Assembly: GCA_023333565.1 (NCBI GenBank)
Contig: JAJKFH010002198.1
Span: forward strand, 1,488,001 to 1,552,000
Length of the DNA: 64,000 bases
Source of the DNA: Puffinus mauretanicus
Taxonomy: Eukaryota; Chordata; Aves; Procellariiformes; Procellariidae
Direction of reading: 5' to 3'
The notes beneath the pieces are model-generated. The model was not told the DNA's origin, did no database searches, and worked only from the letters and a program-made list of their open reading frames with translations. Made by a program: the position numbers and the translations under genes. Shown one piece after another: positions 1 through 14,500 of this stretch (its first letter is position 1; every line of letters starts with the position of its first letter).

Positions 1-3000
1 TCACCTGTCCACATTCCCCTGGAATACTTAACATAGGGTCTTAGTATAGTCCTGCACAAGCTTATTATTTTTACATATCCAGAGGAAAAAAACCATTCAA
101 ATGACCTAGGAAATGCCTTCATTTAGAAATTTCAGTCACTGATGAATTACTGAAAAAAGCTCCATTTCAGTAATTGCATACCAATATGTAGGATAAAGGA
201 AAAAAAGCCTGTGCCTTGGTGATTCTTTCCCCTGAGGAGCCCTCCATCATGAAACTAACAATGAATTGTTTTTCTGTTAATCTGAAACTTGCTTGCTCAT
301 CAAGAAAGACTTAGGAGGTGATCAGTGAAATTTTGTGGTGTTAGCTCAGCAGTGAACGCCAAAAGATGGTGCTTATCAATCTACCTGTTTTCTATACCAA
401 GTTGTCAGCAAGATACATGAAACATCCAGTAGACTTAAAAAGAAAGCCAGATGAACTATTTATAAGTAGCAAATTTGTCCCTCAAAAATGTGTTGTCAGT
501 TTTCCTGAAGTAATCTTGGATGAATTTTCAGAGTGAGAGTTCAAGATAGTTTGGTAACAGTGATGTTATTGTTGCCCTTTTCCATGTTATTTCAGGAACC
601 GGAGGACAAACTTGGGATAGGAGTCACATATCCATTTCCTTCTTGGCTTTTCTTGAGGGAGGCTGCTCTCACGTTCATACACTGCTGTGTGCTGCATCAG
701 GATGCACTTGCCGATGTGGTTCTACTTTCCATAAACCAGCCTTCACTGCAGTAGGGAGGGGACTCCAGGTGCTCAACTCCGCACATGGGTGTCCTACAGG
801 GTAGCAAATCATTTATTTTCTCCTGTTATGTCCAAAACTATTTAACACAAAAGCATTACAGCTACAGCAAAAGGAATTAAAAGAGGCCCCTACCAGAATG
901 CCTGAAGACTGAGGTGGAGACAATCAGGTTCAAATGCCTGAAACTGCTTGTGTCTGAGCAGAAATTTGAATTAAGTTGCCTCATGCTTTAGAGGATATAG
1001 TCAGCAGGCAGTAGAGACTGTTCTCTTCCACGTGGAGTTTCTCATTCTTTGTACAAAGAAGTTACATCATCACTGAGAGAGACAGAAAAAATTGTTCTTT
1101 AGGCTGGTGGCTGGGCACTCACCTACAAGGTGGGATATCGAGAGTGCAGAACAGCTTCATTGCCTAGCGATTTACGCAGTACACGCTAGGGGGAAGAGCA
1201 TGGACACGGTTATGCTTGGTGTTCAGAGGGTTCCTGCTCTCCACTTGGAGGTGGATCCAAAACTATTTGGAGGATGAGATTACCCAAAGGTAATGAGGGA
1301 AGGAGAACAAGACGAGCTGATGAATTCTTGGCTGTTTCTCTCTTAATAGTACCCAAATATGTTTGCATGTGTTTGAAGGGTGAAGAGAGGAATTGATTGA
1401 GAGGAGAAGAAGGATGGGTCGTAATGATGAGGAAAACTGAAAGTCGCTTAGCTTCTAATCTTCCTTTACCATTATTTAAGGTTTCTGATGGAGAGGAAAT
1501 CAAGTAGGTCTTACTGATAAGCCTCCTGGGCTCCTTGCTCATCTCAGACTTTAGAAGTTTTGCTTTGAGAATGCATACAGTATTTAAAAATGAAGTGTTG
1601 GGTTTTTTTCCCCTATTTGGAGATGAAGATTTCTCATAAATGAAATTTCTCCAGGGCAACTTTATGGTGTTCAGAATTCTACTTATATTTCCTGGATTTT
1701 TTCCCCACAAATACTTTTTACATAGAAGAAGACGTAAGATGTTGTTGTCAGGGGAATGTACAAAATAGTCTTTTCTTTATCCATGTTACCTGAACACTGA
1801 TATTTTATTATAGTCAAACAAGATCACATGACTTTACATCATTTTGAAGAAAAGTATAAAAATTCCTTTACAATAGAAGGGCTCTACTGGGTTTTCATAC
1901 CACTTACCTTTTCTAAACAGCATCACTCTTGTCTTGCAAATGTTTAGCGTGAAGTAATGTTCTTCAGCAAGATGCTAAACCCTAGTGCTTATTATAACAG
2001 CCTTGGGATTACAGGGGTCCCATCTGTGGTTACTGGTATATTGCCAATTATGCACAGCTAGTGTCATCTGTAAAACAGTCACTTGTGGCTGTTGAAGAGA
2101 TCTAAGTAGAGGATGTCTTTTGAGAAGCTTTAGAGATAAATGTTGCTGAAATGAAGCAGCAGTTCCTTTTGCTGGAGAAAACAGGAGCCTGTGTGGATTG
2201 GCACTTTTAGGATAAAGAGTGGGCACAGATACACAGCCATGATTAATTACCCTTTTAGTCTTTATGAACTGGGTTTCTGTTCTGAAGCTTGCTTATGAGA
2301 CAGGGTGTGACTGCAGAATTTACATTACTGGAATTTGTTGGTTAGCACTGTTGAGTAATTTCATATAGGTATGGAAGTGGAAGAGATTTTTCACGTCCTG
2401 TATTAGCTCTTTCACAATATGAAAGCAGATAAATTTTCCTTTCTGAAGCAGAGATTCAGTAATTTAACAATACCAAGCAACACGTTGTTCTTCACAGGGT
2501 TATGCTAGCCAGAAGAATGGATCCATTCTGCCCTTCTAGGCTTGAGTATTTTTGAGGATTGCTTACAGCATAGAATGAAAGGGTCCAACTCAAAAGCAGT
2601 AGGATGATTCATTTGAGGGGTTATTTCTGTAAATTCCTGTGTCCATCTTCACTTGGGAGAAAAAAGTATATTGCAGCTTATATTGTTTTAAAACTAGAAA
2701 ACTCTAATAATTTTTGTGCTTGAGTAGTCTCATTAAAATATGTCATATTCTCTGTAAGGTTAGTATTATTGAGACGAGATTTTTAAATCTGCAACGGGTA
2801 CAAGCTTCCTTAAGGTGTAAGGGGACTCAAACAAATGCATGGTCCACCTCCAATTATAATAAGTCAAAAGAGTAAGTTTATACATTTGTTTTCATCAATA
2901 ATTTTAAACAGCAAGTGGCAGAAATAAGTGTGTGAAAGTTGAGATGCAAATTTCCTTAATCAAACTGCACTTTGATCAATGATGTCTTTCTTTTAAAAGT

Positions 3001-6000
3001 CAACCCATTTAAATAGTAAAGGTCAGTAGGTTAAATATGTAAATGCAATCATCAGCAATGTATTCAAATTACCACAGTTTCAGCTCTGTTGCCACTCATA
3101 GTAAACAATTATACCAGATTAGGTCTATAAATTTATCTTACAATAATCCAAAAACATAGAGAAAAGAAAGAGAAAACTGTTAAATAAAAATACAAGGTGG
3201 AAAGCATTTAAATTAGTATGAAATAAATCCAAATTGAGTTACACAGCTTCTTTGTTTCACTTCCCTTATTTCCCCTTTTTACCATCTAAATATTTGTTAC
3301 CAGCTTACTTCTGAAACTAAGAACTGATCCATCAAAGCACCTCTGAATACATTTTCTGTTAGACTGAAATCCAATGTGGTTTAGTACTGACTAGAGCCAT
3401 AATTTATGGGGAAATAACTCCTTCTTCCTTCAAGCACTACTGCAATCCCAGCCTCAGAGAGGAGTCCCCACACTCTTCTACCTTTCACCTTTCTGTGCAC
3501 AACACTATCAAGTGATGCAAACTTTCTCTTTGCTCAGCTATAATAGACATAGGGAAAAAATTAGCTGAGTAATCCAGTATGGATCCAAATATGTTTTTCC
3601 ATAAGTATACCAAAAGATAATATAGCCATTGCTTTTCTTCCCTCTGCCCTTTTGCCCTGAAATATGCAGGTACTTGATTTCTTTCAGCCGTATGCATGCG
3701 GAATTCATGCACAAACTATTCTTCTCAGAGAAAGAAAAGAAATTCTAAAATATCCGTGCTGATATAACAGAATGACAACATATGCTATGATTTCTGAGAG
3801 TGAAAACTTCAGGGAGAATGCAGATCATCTTGTCCCATTCACCAGTGAAAGCTCTTTCTCGCAGAGTTCAACTCTCCGTTAGAGAGCAATTTTTGTGAGA
3901 AAATAGCTACTGCTGAGAACCTGATAGGCCACTGGCCTTTACAATCTCCCTGCTCATCTGATCCAGTTTCTGTGTTTCCAATATGTGAATCAGTGGTGAG
4001 AAACAAAATTGTACATTATATTTTTTTTCAGACACTCATGACCAAGGATTTTGAAGTGTGTATCAGTAACTAAACTTAATTTCCTGATGTGTCACCATGA
4101 AGTAGTGTGACAAAGCAATGGTGTTGAAGACTGAAGTCAAAATGACACAATTCCCTCCTCTCCCATTGAAAAAAAAAAAGGAAACAATGGAAATGCTCTT
4201 TCCTTACTAATTTAGTAACAGTCGTCTTGACTTAAATTTAGAAACTGGTACTTTCTAGAGTAATGTTTCTTAAGTTTTCCCTACTGTGAGTTGCCCTGCA
4301 TAAAATTCTCCAGGTTCTCAAGACCAGGTGATGGTGAAGTGCTGAAGGTGACCCAGTCGACCAGGGGGCTCCCTCGAGGGAGCTCCCGGATGATCTACTG
4401 CTGCCTTTCAGCAAACAAGCACCCACACAACAGGCCCAGCTTCCCAGCTTTCACAGTGCAGGATAAACATCGTGATGGTTGTGTCGCTTTTGAGAGTTCA
4501 GATGGCAAAATCTTGATGAAGATAAAGTAAGTGTTTGCTGGATTGTCAACAGCAAAACCCTCTCTCTTGGTATCAGTAATGCAGGGGAGCTTCCTCTGTC
4601 CCTGTCTGTCTTCATCATCTGTCAATGCTCTGAGGTCTACAAGTAAAAAAAAAGAATAGATTTTAGTTACTAAACCAAGATATTAGCAGTAAAAGAGTAT
4701 TTTTTTGCAAGGCAGAACCTGTCTCCTTATACAATAAGAAATCATTGAGTTAAGTTTCTCAGTGCTCTCATGTTTTGTCATTCCGATTAATAAAATATAC
4801 TTTCTTGCAACTTGAAACTTCTTCAGCTAAATATGTTTTTGAATTTTTAAAAAGATAGAGCATTTTGAATTTTGATTTTCTTTTGCAGAACTACTATCGT
4901 ATCTTTTTGTTGTCAGATCAAGGCTTACATGGCTCATTGCATCTATGCATAGCAAAAAATGGATCTATAATTCCCATGAAATTTTCTATAGTTCAAAATC
5001 ACCACCTTTTTGAAACACACTCTATAAAGACTTTTTTAAAATAAGGGTATTGTTCTTGAAAGCTAACCTTATCATTGATGTGGCCTTTATGACTTTGACA
5101 AGGGAAATTAGCATTGCAGAGTTCAGAGAGCACACTTTCCTCAAATATATTTTCTTAAGATGCTGTGACGACTTCAGCAACTGCTATTTCTGGACCATTT
5201 CATTTAAAATTAATCACTTGTGGAGTTTTCAGCAAGTACATTTTACGAAGAACATGCTTGAGTCTTTTTTGTTTGTATATGAACGTAGACATATTTTTGC
5301 CTCTTTCTTTAAAGAAGTTGAAAGTCTCTCATATTTTTGGACTTGAGTAAGATCTTGTGAATTTTATTGCCTTTATCTGGATAGGTGCTAGCATTTAAGG
5401 AATCTTACTCTTGGCTTTCAGGCTCTGAGTCTAAAAAAACCTTTTTTTGAATGTTTTCTGCTTGCACTAGCTTTAATTTATTATTAAAAATGATCACTTT
5501 GCCTTGTCCAGTTTTATTTGCTATAGAAATTCGCATGACAACTTAGGGTTCTTCTGGGATTTCAAAATTCGGTTGGCAATTTAACTTCAGTCTTCTGCAC
5601 CTTACACATCTAATAGCCAGCTTGCCTTTTAGCTGCCTTCTGGAAGTGAGGCAGGGAGACTTGGAGAACCTAGCTTGAGAATCTACTTTGAAAATGTTAT
5701 TACTGGGGCTTTGTTATGACACATTACCAGTGACTGGCACATTAAATGGTATACAAATACTGAGTATCCTTCTGACATGGCAAACATTTTCTATTTTGGA
5801 TTGCCGAAGTTTTCCTTTTCAGGAAAGTCCGATACCAAGGTAGTGGCTTCCATAAAATTTATATCATCCAACTAGCTTGTCTTTTTGGTAGATTCCTGGT
5901 GATAAGACAGGTTCAGGTTTGAAGGTTAAAGACGTTTTATCCTATAAGTATTAGTTCTTGTTTACAAATAATGAAGTCTGTAATGTTTTTCATCCTGATT

Positions 6001-8977
6001 CTTGGATCACAATTCCAGTAGATGTGAAGTGTGATGTATGAAGAATGACATGAATTTACTGGTCACCACATTTTCAAAGCTAGGACTCAAAGAAAATACT
6101 GTTTTCTTGTAAAGCATTTACCTGTCTTGCTGCCTTATTCTTTTCCTGAGATAAGAAATTATAGTAATGGTTTTGCTTTTAGAAACACATTTGCATAAGC
6201 AATAAACCTTAGAAAAGGGCACAGGAATGATTGAATGAAATCATGTTGTTGATTAGACATTAAAAGTAACAGCTAAAAAAACACACAGCAAGTTATACAA
6301 GATAAAATCTTTATTATTCTTTTTAGGACTAGAGTTGGCCACAAGATCTCCCAAAGGAATATGAACTGATAAATTTCTCACTTGTGATATGACAAATTGC
6401 TTGCAACTTTGTTTTACTTGAATAGCCTTCACACTAGAAGGAAAGTGTTCATGTTAATATTTATTTGTCTGGGCTTTTGTCATTGAAGTCATGCAGCTGA
6501 AATCATTGGACTGTTCGAATGTGGTAGCTGGCTTAAACGGCTGTTCAGGCTTTCGGGTACCAGGAGAATGGCTTCAGTATAAAATGTGAATAGAGCAGTA
6601 ATGATCTTTCAGAATCAGATGATGCAATTGTCAAGAAATCCCATTTCCCCCTATTATTTATAATAAGCCAGAAGACAGCGTAACATAGGTGAAATTTTTG
6701 ATATGTAGACCACATACGCGAATGTGATGCCAGGAGCTAAGGACTGCGGAATATGGTGTGTCACTGTAGGAAAGTTTTCAAAAGAGGTAAAGAGGAAATA
6801 AGTATATGAAGGTGAGATAAAAAGAATAGAAAATTTCTTCCCATATGGTACCTGAGAGATTTGAAGGAAGCCAAAGTTAAGAATCAGTATTCAAAAATGT
6901 CGTGTTGCTTTATTAATTGCTTTTTGTCTCTGACTTTTGAGGATTTAGGAAAATATTTAGGGCTGACTAACTTCTCTAGTCAGCTGATATAAAAATATAG
7001 CTAGACTTGAAACTGTCACTGAAGTTTATGAAGTTTCATCTTATACTAAGCTAAAATTCTTCCTTCAGTGTCAACCTCATTAATTTCATATGTATAAATA
7101 AAGGACAGAAATTGTATTTATAAAAATGCATAAACCCAGAATATTTTGAGGTAGGAATATCTGTCTGAAACATTTTGTACACATGCAACAACATGGTGAA
7201 TTGCCTTATTTAAGGAATAATTCAGTGTAAATGCTATGAGAAACAGTGCCGCTGGAGTTTAATATGTATCAAAATTTAGACATGTAACATAGTAATGAAA
7301 ATCTCTGCTCTGGACATGGCTGTAAAATCTCCACAGTTTTCATTGCTATGTAATCAATTTAGTAATACATACACACATGAAAAGTTATGATATAATCAAG
7401 TAGGCTTTGTAAAATACATTAATATTCTTTAAAATTAAAAAAGTAAGGAGAAATAAATTTTCTTTCTTCTCTGAAATGCTTTTATAAAATATCATATTCA
7501 TAGTCTTAAGAAGACCAAAGGAAATTATGCACTATGCGACGTACAGAAAGAAGTCTGAATCTAGGGAGTGACAGGGGAAATATCCTCCACATTCTAATGT
7601 TATATATTATTGTCCATTCATGAGATTTTATTGTTTTGATTTGTTTTATATTTGTGCAGATTGTGTAGATTTTTATTATCTTTTTAAATTTAAGATTTAT
7701 AAAAGAATTATATTATTATGTCTGCTGAGAAATGGATGAGCAACTAAATATTGGTTTATAAGGAAGCATTATGTGACATGTCTCTCTATTATGTTGCTTG
7801 TCTGAACTGGAGGCATGATGCAACCGTCATGAAACATGGAAAACATGCACATAATCGCCCCTCAGTGTTTCAGTATATTTTCCCCTTAAGCCAATTTGGT
7901 TATTTAAAGTTGCTTAAATCATGAATGTGTTTGTCTTTTTTCTGCAGAACTGCTTCTGAATTTATTTTGTAATTCATGCTCACAGTGGGTGAGTCCAACT
8001 GTAGCTTTCAGTCTGAAAAACAAGACGGTCTTCAGCTTGTGACTTGGCACATATTGTGCAAAGTGTGATATGAAGTGCATGGCCAAGAGGAGCAGAGGGG
8101 GTTAGGAATTAGGAGGTGGGGTTGGAAAGATACTCAGTGTGAAAGACAGCAGGGAATCTGGTATCGAAGGTATTAAGAGGTGAGCAATAACATGGGACCT
8201 TATAATAAGGACAGGAAATTAAATAGAAAAAAATGGATAGGCAGTAAATGAAGGGATACAGAAGAAGAAGAGAGAGCGGAGTGGTAAGGAAAGAGCTTTA
8301 GCACCAGGGGAAGAATGGATTCTGTCAAGAGCTTAGCCACGAGGCAGAGTTTGAAACATTGGTAGTACACATTTAGGTAACTGAATACACTTTTACTGGT
8401 AGCCAGCAGAATGGGTTGAAAGTCACTACAGCAGAAGTGATAGTTAAAGATAATAGAATCAGAGGGCAAAGTTGAACACAAACTGCAGCTCCTAAGATGA
8501 GCTCATAATGCCATGTATTAGTTCAAAGGAAGTTTTTAAGCATGGCCTGCAGCATATACTCCATATATTGCATAATCACAGTGTGTTGCATTTACATTTT
8601 CTAGGCTTCATTTGTAAACTAATTTGGAAGGTGGGGAAAACTTAGTATTAACTTAATAAAGTGTTTGGTTTTCTATGTAAATTTTGCAGTAATGTAATTT
8701 TTGAAATGCAGGCTATTATCATACCCTTAATGCACTTCTATTACATTTTATGAGTCTTGGCCTAAAGAAAGAAGTGAGTGGTATGTTTCTTTGCTAAAAG
8801 AAAGCTGAAAAAAAAGAAACTAAAAAGAAATAGAATGGTCTAGGTTTTTTTCTAGACAAACTGAGCAAAAAATGTAGATCTCTCTTACATGATAGAACAA
8901 CATTATTTGGCCTAGGGAACTGAAGAAAAGGAAGAGAAAACTTACTAATCTAAAAATGCCTGTTGTTTTGTTCCTAG
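1..8977 (+). other. RGS7: RGS7 upstream intron (3' part)
   Basis: This is inferred to be intron because the first recognised exon, at 8978, opens with the last two bases of a glycine codon and is preceded by a splice acceptor. I looked for the preceding RGS7 exon, which encodes the start of the DEP domain, and did not see it, so the intron is at least 9 kb. The stretch is AT-rich and free of recognisable transposons. Its only distinctive part is a more GC-rich patch around 4310-4530 with a 16-bp palindrome. The short open frames here have no recognisable domain and look like chance. Confidence 0.75.
4368..4383. repeat. perfect 16-bp GC-rich palindrome
   Basis: The sequence gctccctcgagggagc is its own reverse complement. 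Allowing one G-T mismatch, the pairing extends three more bases on each side (about 4364-4387), so it could fold as a GC-rich hairpin or cruciform. It stands out in AT-rich intron DNA. No function is known to me. Confidence 0.6.
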
Positions 8978-9028
8978 GTTCAGACATTGTTCAATGGTTA
9001 ACGAAGAACTTATCTATAGAAGACCCAG
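8978..9028 (+). CDS. RGS7: RGS7 exon, DEP domain (first in window)
   Basis: RGS7 is an R7-family GTPase-activating protein for Gi/o alpha subunits. It works in neurons and retina as an obligate complex with G-beta-5. This 51-nt exon follows acceptor ttgttcctag and ends at donor CAG|gtaatt. With one base from the upstream exon it encodes GSDIVQWLTKNLSIEDP, the core of the DEP domain, which in R7 proteins helps bind the membrane anchor R7BP and GPR158/GPR179. It ends in phase 1, and its last G joins TG of the exon at 31539 to make valine. From memory, mammalian RGS7 has I and T where this copy has T (WLTK) and S (NLSI); RGS6 also has S. Assignment to RGS7 rests on the downstream exons. Confidence 0.93.
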
Positions 9029-11161
9029 GTAATTTCTTTTTTTCATGTGTGAAAATTCTAGCTTATCTTTTTAAATAATCGGGCCTGACTTTGTCTTCTG
9101 TTGCAGTGAGGGTGGCCAGGTAGCATTTGCCCAGTATAATTTCAATAGCAAAACAGACGGCATCAAACCTTAGAAACCTTTGCTAAAAATCTGAGTATTT
9201 TGGTTATCCATTTTATTGGAGCCGGTACTGGGAAACAAGATGATGGCCAAGAATGAAAATGATAGCTGCTTTAATTAGTAGAAAATGAGTTTAAGTTCTA
9301 CTCCATGAAGAATTTACTCAGTGTCATGCTAAATGGTTCGTTAAACACATGCTGTTTTCTTAACAGAATTTTTCAATATATAAAAAATAAATAAAATTAA
9401 TAAAATACACTCTTGTACTGTTACTGAGAGCTGCATTTGTATTGTTAAGTTTGGACACTTTTATAGCATCTTAAATGGAAAGTGAACTGCAAATAAAATC
9501 AGTGCAGTGAGGAAGAACAGTTCATTGCTCGATCAACTGGGTTGGAACGTGGAAGTAAAGTTTTGATTCCAAGCTCTGCCACAGGTTTCTTGTGCGGCCA
9601 GCAGCAAACACAGTTTGGTGCATATCTGATATTTATTTCCTTGATTTACAGGAATCTTGTTACATGATCTGAAATTTTCCAGAAAGGAATGATTTCCAGT
9701 AGAAAATGCTGAATGGCAGAAATAAAATATTCTGTGGAAGTTCCTATTACCTTTTGGTTAGGGGAAAGATAATCTTCCTTTTTAAAGCATAATCAAAAAT
9801 ACTTATTTTTCCTCCTTCTGTTTCAGACTTTTGGGAATGGAATTCACGTTTTTTTTTTTTTTTCTTTTAATTTAAAAAATGTGGGTTTCTGTCATATTAG
9901 AAATGAAAGTATGATCACTGTGGAATTCCATCAAAAAGTAAAATCACTGTGTTTAAAATTGTAACTTGAATAACGAGGAACTATTATAAATACATAATTC
10001 GATATTTGGAAGTAGCCAGTTCACAACTTATTGCTATGTTACATGAAAGAGATCACTAATTGCTTCCAGTTTTATGTAACTTTACACAGAGTGTCATATG
10101 TTTGGTTCCTAAAGATAAAGTAGAGATTGCAAGAGACCTATGTGTGATATTGTATTTCTCAGTTGTCAGCTACAAAACACTCACCTATCTATATTTATCA
10201 GAGTTTGAAAGATTGCCATTGTATGTTTATTTGATATGATATGAAAGCTTAACCTTTATTTGTCAAACCAGAATTGCAATACTGGGATAGGCTGTCATTC
10301 AGATTATCTGGTTCTTGCGAAATTTGGAAAATAGAAGAAACCTTAAATTAAATGGAAAACATGGTTCCCTATGTTGATATCCAATTAAAATTAAATGAAC
10401 ACACAAACTACTAACATATGTAACCAGAACACCACAGTAATTTAATTTAAAATGGGTTTTATCCTCTCAGATTACATGGGTGGAAAAAACTATCCACAAT
10501 GACAAAAATGTCTTATGCATGTCGGTCCTAGTCCAAAGTCAGCTATCTGGGCTGGCTGGATGCAAGCCTTCAGAAAGCCAATCGCCCTAAATGCTGTGTT
10601 TGGGTAGTGCTCAGGATTGGCAGATAGCAGTGAATCTGAAAGATGGTGAGGAAGAGCTATTCACATGACAAAACTTCTGAAAATATTCTGTTTTGTAAAA
10701 TTTTTTAAGTGTGTGACTTTTTGTTCTTGTTCTAGACAAGACAATCTAGAATTTCCTGTGGAAAAGCCCTAAATTTCTGTGAACTGTTGTCACCATAATT
10801 TGGATTTCCAGTATCGTCTGTCTGCTTTTCACCAGTGTGTCAGGGTTTTACTATGGCTGTCTTTTAAAACTCACCTGTAGGGTCCTGTTACAAAGCTCTT
10901 GTGAAGCTATGCAATTTTGTGATGCAGAAATAAATAACGCCTGTGTTTGCACTGAAAGTTATCATCTCCGTCTAATTCTGATATCAGCAACATATCTGTA
11001 AAAGCAACATAAAGTAGACCTTGGTTCACATATTTTAAGAGTATATTCTACTCTGTCCAGAAAAATTTAAGGATTATTTGCACACCTCATCTACCAGCAC
11101 TGTGAGCTACTTGTGCGAGCAAGGCATGCAAATTGTGATTTAAGGGGTAAGTAGACAGTTA

Positions 11162-11564
11162 GATTCACAGAATCATAGAACAGCCCATGTTAGAAGGGAC
11201 TTCGAAAGATCATCTGGTCCAATCTTTCATGGGAAAGGGAGCCTAGATGAGATTATCTAGCACCCTGTCCAGTTGCATCTTGAACACCTCCAGTGATGGG
11301 GATTCCACCATGTCCCTGGGGAGATTGTTCCAGTGATGGATTGTTCTCACCGTAAAAAATTTCTTTCTTATATGAAGATGAAACTCCTACCCGTGCAACT
11401 TGTACCTGTTGCCCCTTGTCCTTTCCGTGTTGCTCCTTGTGAAGAGAGCCTCCATTCCCTTTGTAGCTGCCCTTTAAGGACTGGAAAACTGTGATGAGGT
11501 CCTCCTGAGCCTTCTGTTCTCCACAGTAAAAACACCTAACTCCTTCAATCAACTTGTTCTTTAG
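11162..11564 (-). mobile_element. CR1 LINE fragment, 3' end, minus strand
   Basis: On the + strand it begins gattcacagaatcatagaa, the reverse complement of a CR1 3' terminus. It continues with the typical phrases of a reversed CR1 3' UTR and ORF2 tail (a 'catctggtccaa' segment, then 'ccttctgttctccac'). The fragment is 5'-truncated near 11564, as most CR1 copies are, and it is diverged, with no usable coding frame. It is intronic and antisense to RGS7. Confidence 0.9.
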
Positions 11565-14500
11565 TAAAACAAAGAACTAGTAAGAAGGAAGTGGCACTAC
11601 TGTATATTAAAAAAAAAAATCACATTTTGTAGTGCAATTTTTTTCCCTTTGTTTTGCATAGGGAATACAACTCCTATACTGTTAAGTGAGAGTGAAGAAG
11701 GCTGCTTTATGGATAGTGGGAGAACAAAAGGTAGGAGAAGGTCTGGCAGCAGCATTTGCTTTCACTGTGTTAATAAGCGTAAAGCTATTATCTGGAAACA
11801 GCAATTTCAAGTAAAAAATAGTTACAAGTATAAATTGCCAGTAAAAAAAAAAACCTGCACATTTTTCATAAATGGAAAATCATTTTTTTGTGGAAGACTT
11901 GAAAGATTTTGGCTTGCTGCAGTAAATCTCCATCAAGAAAATAAACTGGAGATGATGCGTGGATTCTGCTAAATTATACCAGATTTGAAGTTATTTCAGT
12001 GGAGCAGAGTAGAGCTTGCACCCAGAATAGCTGTGCACAATGTACAGTTGCTGTTATATTGTTTGCTTTTCAATATGTACTTAAAAAATGTTTGTGTTTC
12101 AGCGTACAACTCATCTGTAAAATTTTAAGGAACAGAAATTATCTAAGTTATTTTTAATGTGGAAGTTTAATTCAGTCATAAAAATAAGTCTGATCTCAAC
12201 CCGAAAAGAAGCAATTAACTGAGTTTACAGAACTGTAAGGGCTTGTGGTTTGGCACTTAGACATGTGTTTGTTGAATTGACCATTACAGGGTAAGTGCTG
12301 ACTCTTCACTGATGGTGCCAATTAATCTTAATGTGGAAAATCTACTCTGTTTTTCTACATGGTGTTTTTCTTTTTTAAAGTGATGATTAGTGCCATGAAA
12401 TGTACCAGACTGACCACACTAGAGACTGAAGTCCTTTTAATCCTTAGGGGAAAAAATAGAACAAAAAGGGTAGATGAGCTGATTTAAAAGTGTCAGCTGA
12501 AATTGCCAAGAGACTAATTCTGAACTTGGTTCTTGAACTGATTTCTTTGATATACCCTTTGGGCAGACACTTGATTTCTCTATTTCCTAGCATTCCAACA
12601 TCCTAATTGTGCATCATGCTGTTGTCTCTTTAAGGAGAAAAAACAGTGTCAGCTTTCAAGTATTTTCATAATGAAGTGTGTGTTATTCATAAACACGCAT
12701 TTCATCCTTAAGTCAGCCCATGAAGAATTTCTATCTAGGTGGCTCAGAAAGAGCCTTTAAGAGTAGATAATATGTTTAGCCATCATCCCCTTGTTTCTTT
12801 ACAGTACCTTTACTCCTGAGTGTTGCTTATTTAATTTACTCATATCTGCAAAGCCAATTGAATATGGCTGAAGGCACTTCACTGTTGGATGGTACTGCGC
12901 AGTACTGCAGCCAGCTCCAGAATGCGCAGCCTTTGCATTCAGATTGCCTTGGTAGTCCAGCTCATTTTGGCAGTCTGTTGAAGGAGTTTGCTACTGCTCT
13001 TGGACATCAGGAATTACACTGAAGTCAAATATATATGACTAAATCAAACTTTGTAAGTTATAAAACCAGACTGTTGAAATAGACACCCTCCTGTTATTTT
13101 TCAACTTCAGTTCTTGCCGTTAGTAGTCTTTTCACTTAACTGATGTAGCTAATTTGTAACTAGATGCCCATCATCAGCCATGTAAACTGTGATCACTGAT
13201 CCAGTGCAATAAAAATGGAGGACTCAGTAGCACAACATCTGTTTGTGTTTCTTCCACCTTTACCTCCTTTGCTTTGTAGTAAAATCTCTCTCCAGCAGCT
13301 GCTGTGCTAATAATGACCTTGATAATACACAGTACTTGCTCTAAAGAGTTAGAAGGAAAATATTAGGGTTTTTATTTGAGTTTATGAAAGTGTACTTGAA
13401 AAATTGGTCATCTCTAAGTTATTTCTGCCCCTTTCCCCATGCATATGCAGTAAGGTAACAGCAAAGAGCAGGAGCCAGACGAGATGTTCTAAATGATTGC
13501 CATTTGGGAGACAGCACCCAGACAGCTGCAAGCGAAGGGGAGGTTCTTCCAGAGTTTGCTAATGGAGAAAAGAGCCTCTTATGAAAAGGAACAAAGAAGG
13601 GAACAGAAAGGTCATACTTATGTTTGCAGTCTTTGCATTAATCAAAACTTGTGGAAATACAGCATCCTATTTATCAGCTTAACAAAAACAACAAAAAAAA
13701 GCTGATAAAAGTAATTTACACTGCCTGCACACATACCATAACCCTCATACTAGGAACACAGGAACACCAAGACACATTTTTCATATATCTAACAGAACTG
13801 TGAGCACATTTTGTTCGATGAGGCAAACCTCATGAACCTTCGTCAAGTCTAGTGTAAATAATTTTCTAACTTTCTTCTACTGGGTGAATTTGATCTGAGC
13901 TTGTCAGGTCCTGTAACATTTAAATGGAATAATGACTGTAATTTCAGATGATCAGAAAGAAAGTAAAAAAAATTTTCTATTCGGGAATAGAAAATGTCAA
14001 AATTTAGAGACACTGCTTTAGTACCAATAGTATTAATGTTGTGATACTCAAGCAAAATAAAAATGTATGGGTCAGTTTTCCTTTAGTTATGTGTAGCATG
14101 GGTGGTACTTACCCATGTGTGGCAATCGGTGGGCTTCTAGCCACTGCTGCGGTTTCAGGACTGCAGTGGTAAATGTTCACATGCAGAGATTATTTTATTT
14201 GCCCAAAGCCTTTAGATAGATTTTGGAAATGGTGAACGGAGGTGTATTGCCTGTAATTCAATTGTGACAGGATAAATCAGATTTAATGGATTTCACTTTT
14301 TGCCACTGAAGCTTTTTCCAGTTTGGTATAATCTGTTGCCTTGTGTAGACTGCATGTGTTAGGGGTGTCTCCCAAGAGCACAAAGAGCAGTAGGGCCAGC
14401 CTGGAGTGAGCTTTCACTCTACATATGTGCCGGTATTGTTTGAGGAGCCTCATTTCCAAGTAGTCACTCTTGAAGGTGATTAACATGTTCCTAGGTTGGC

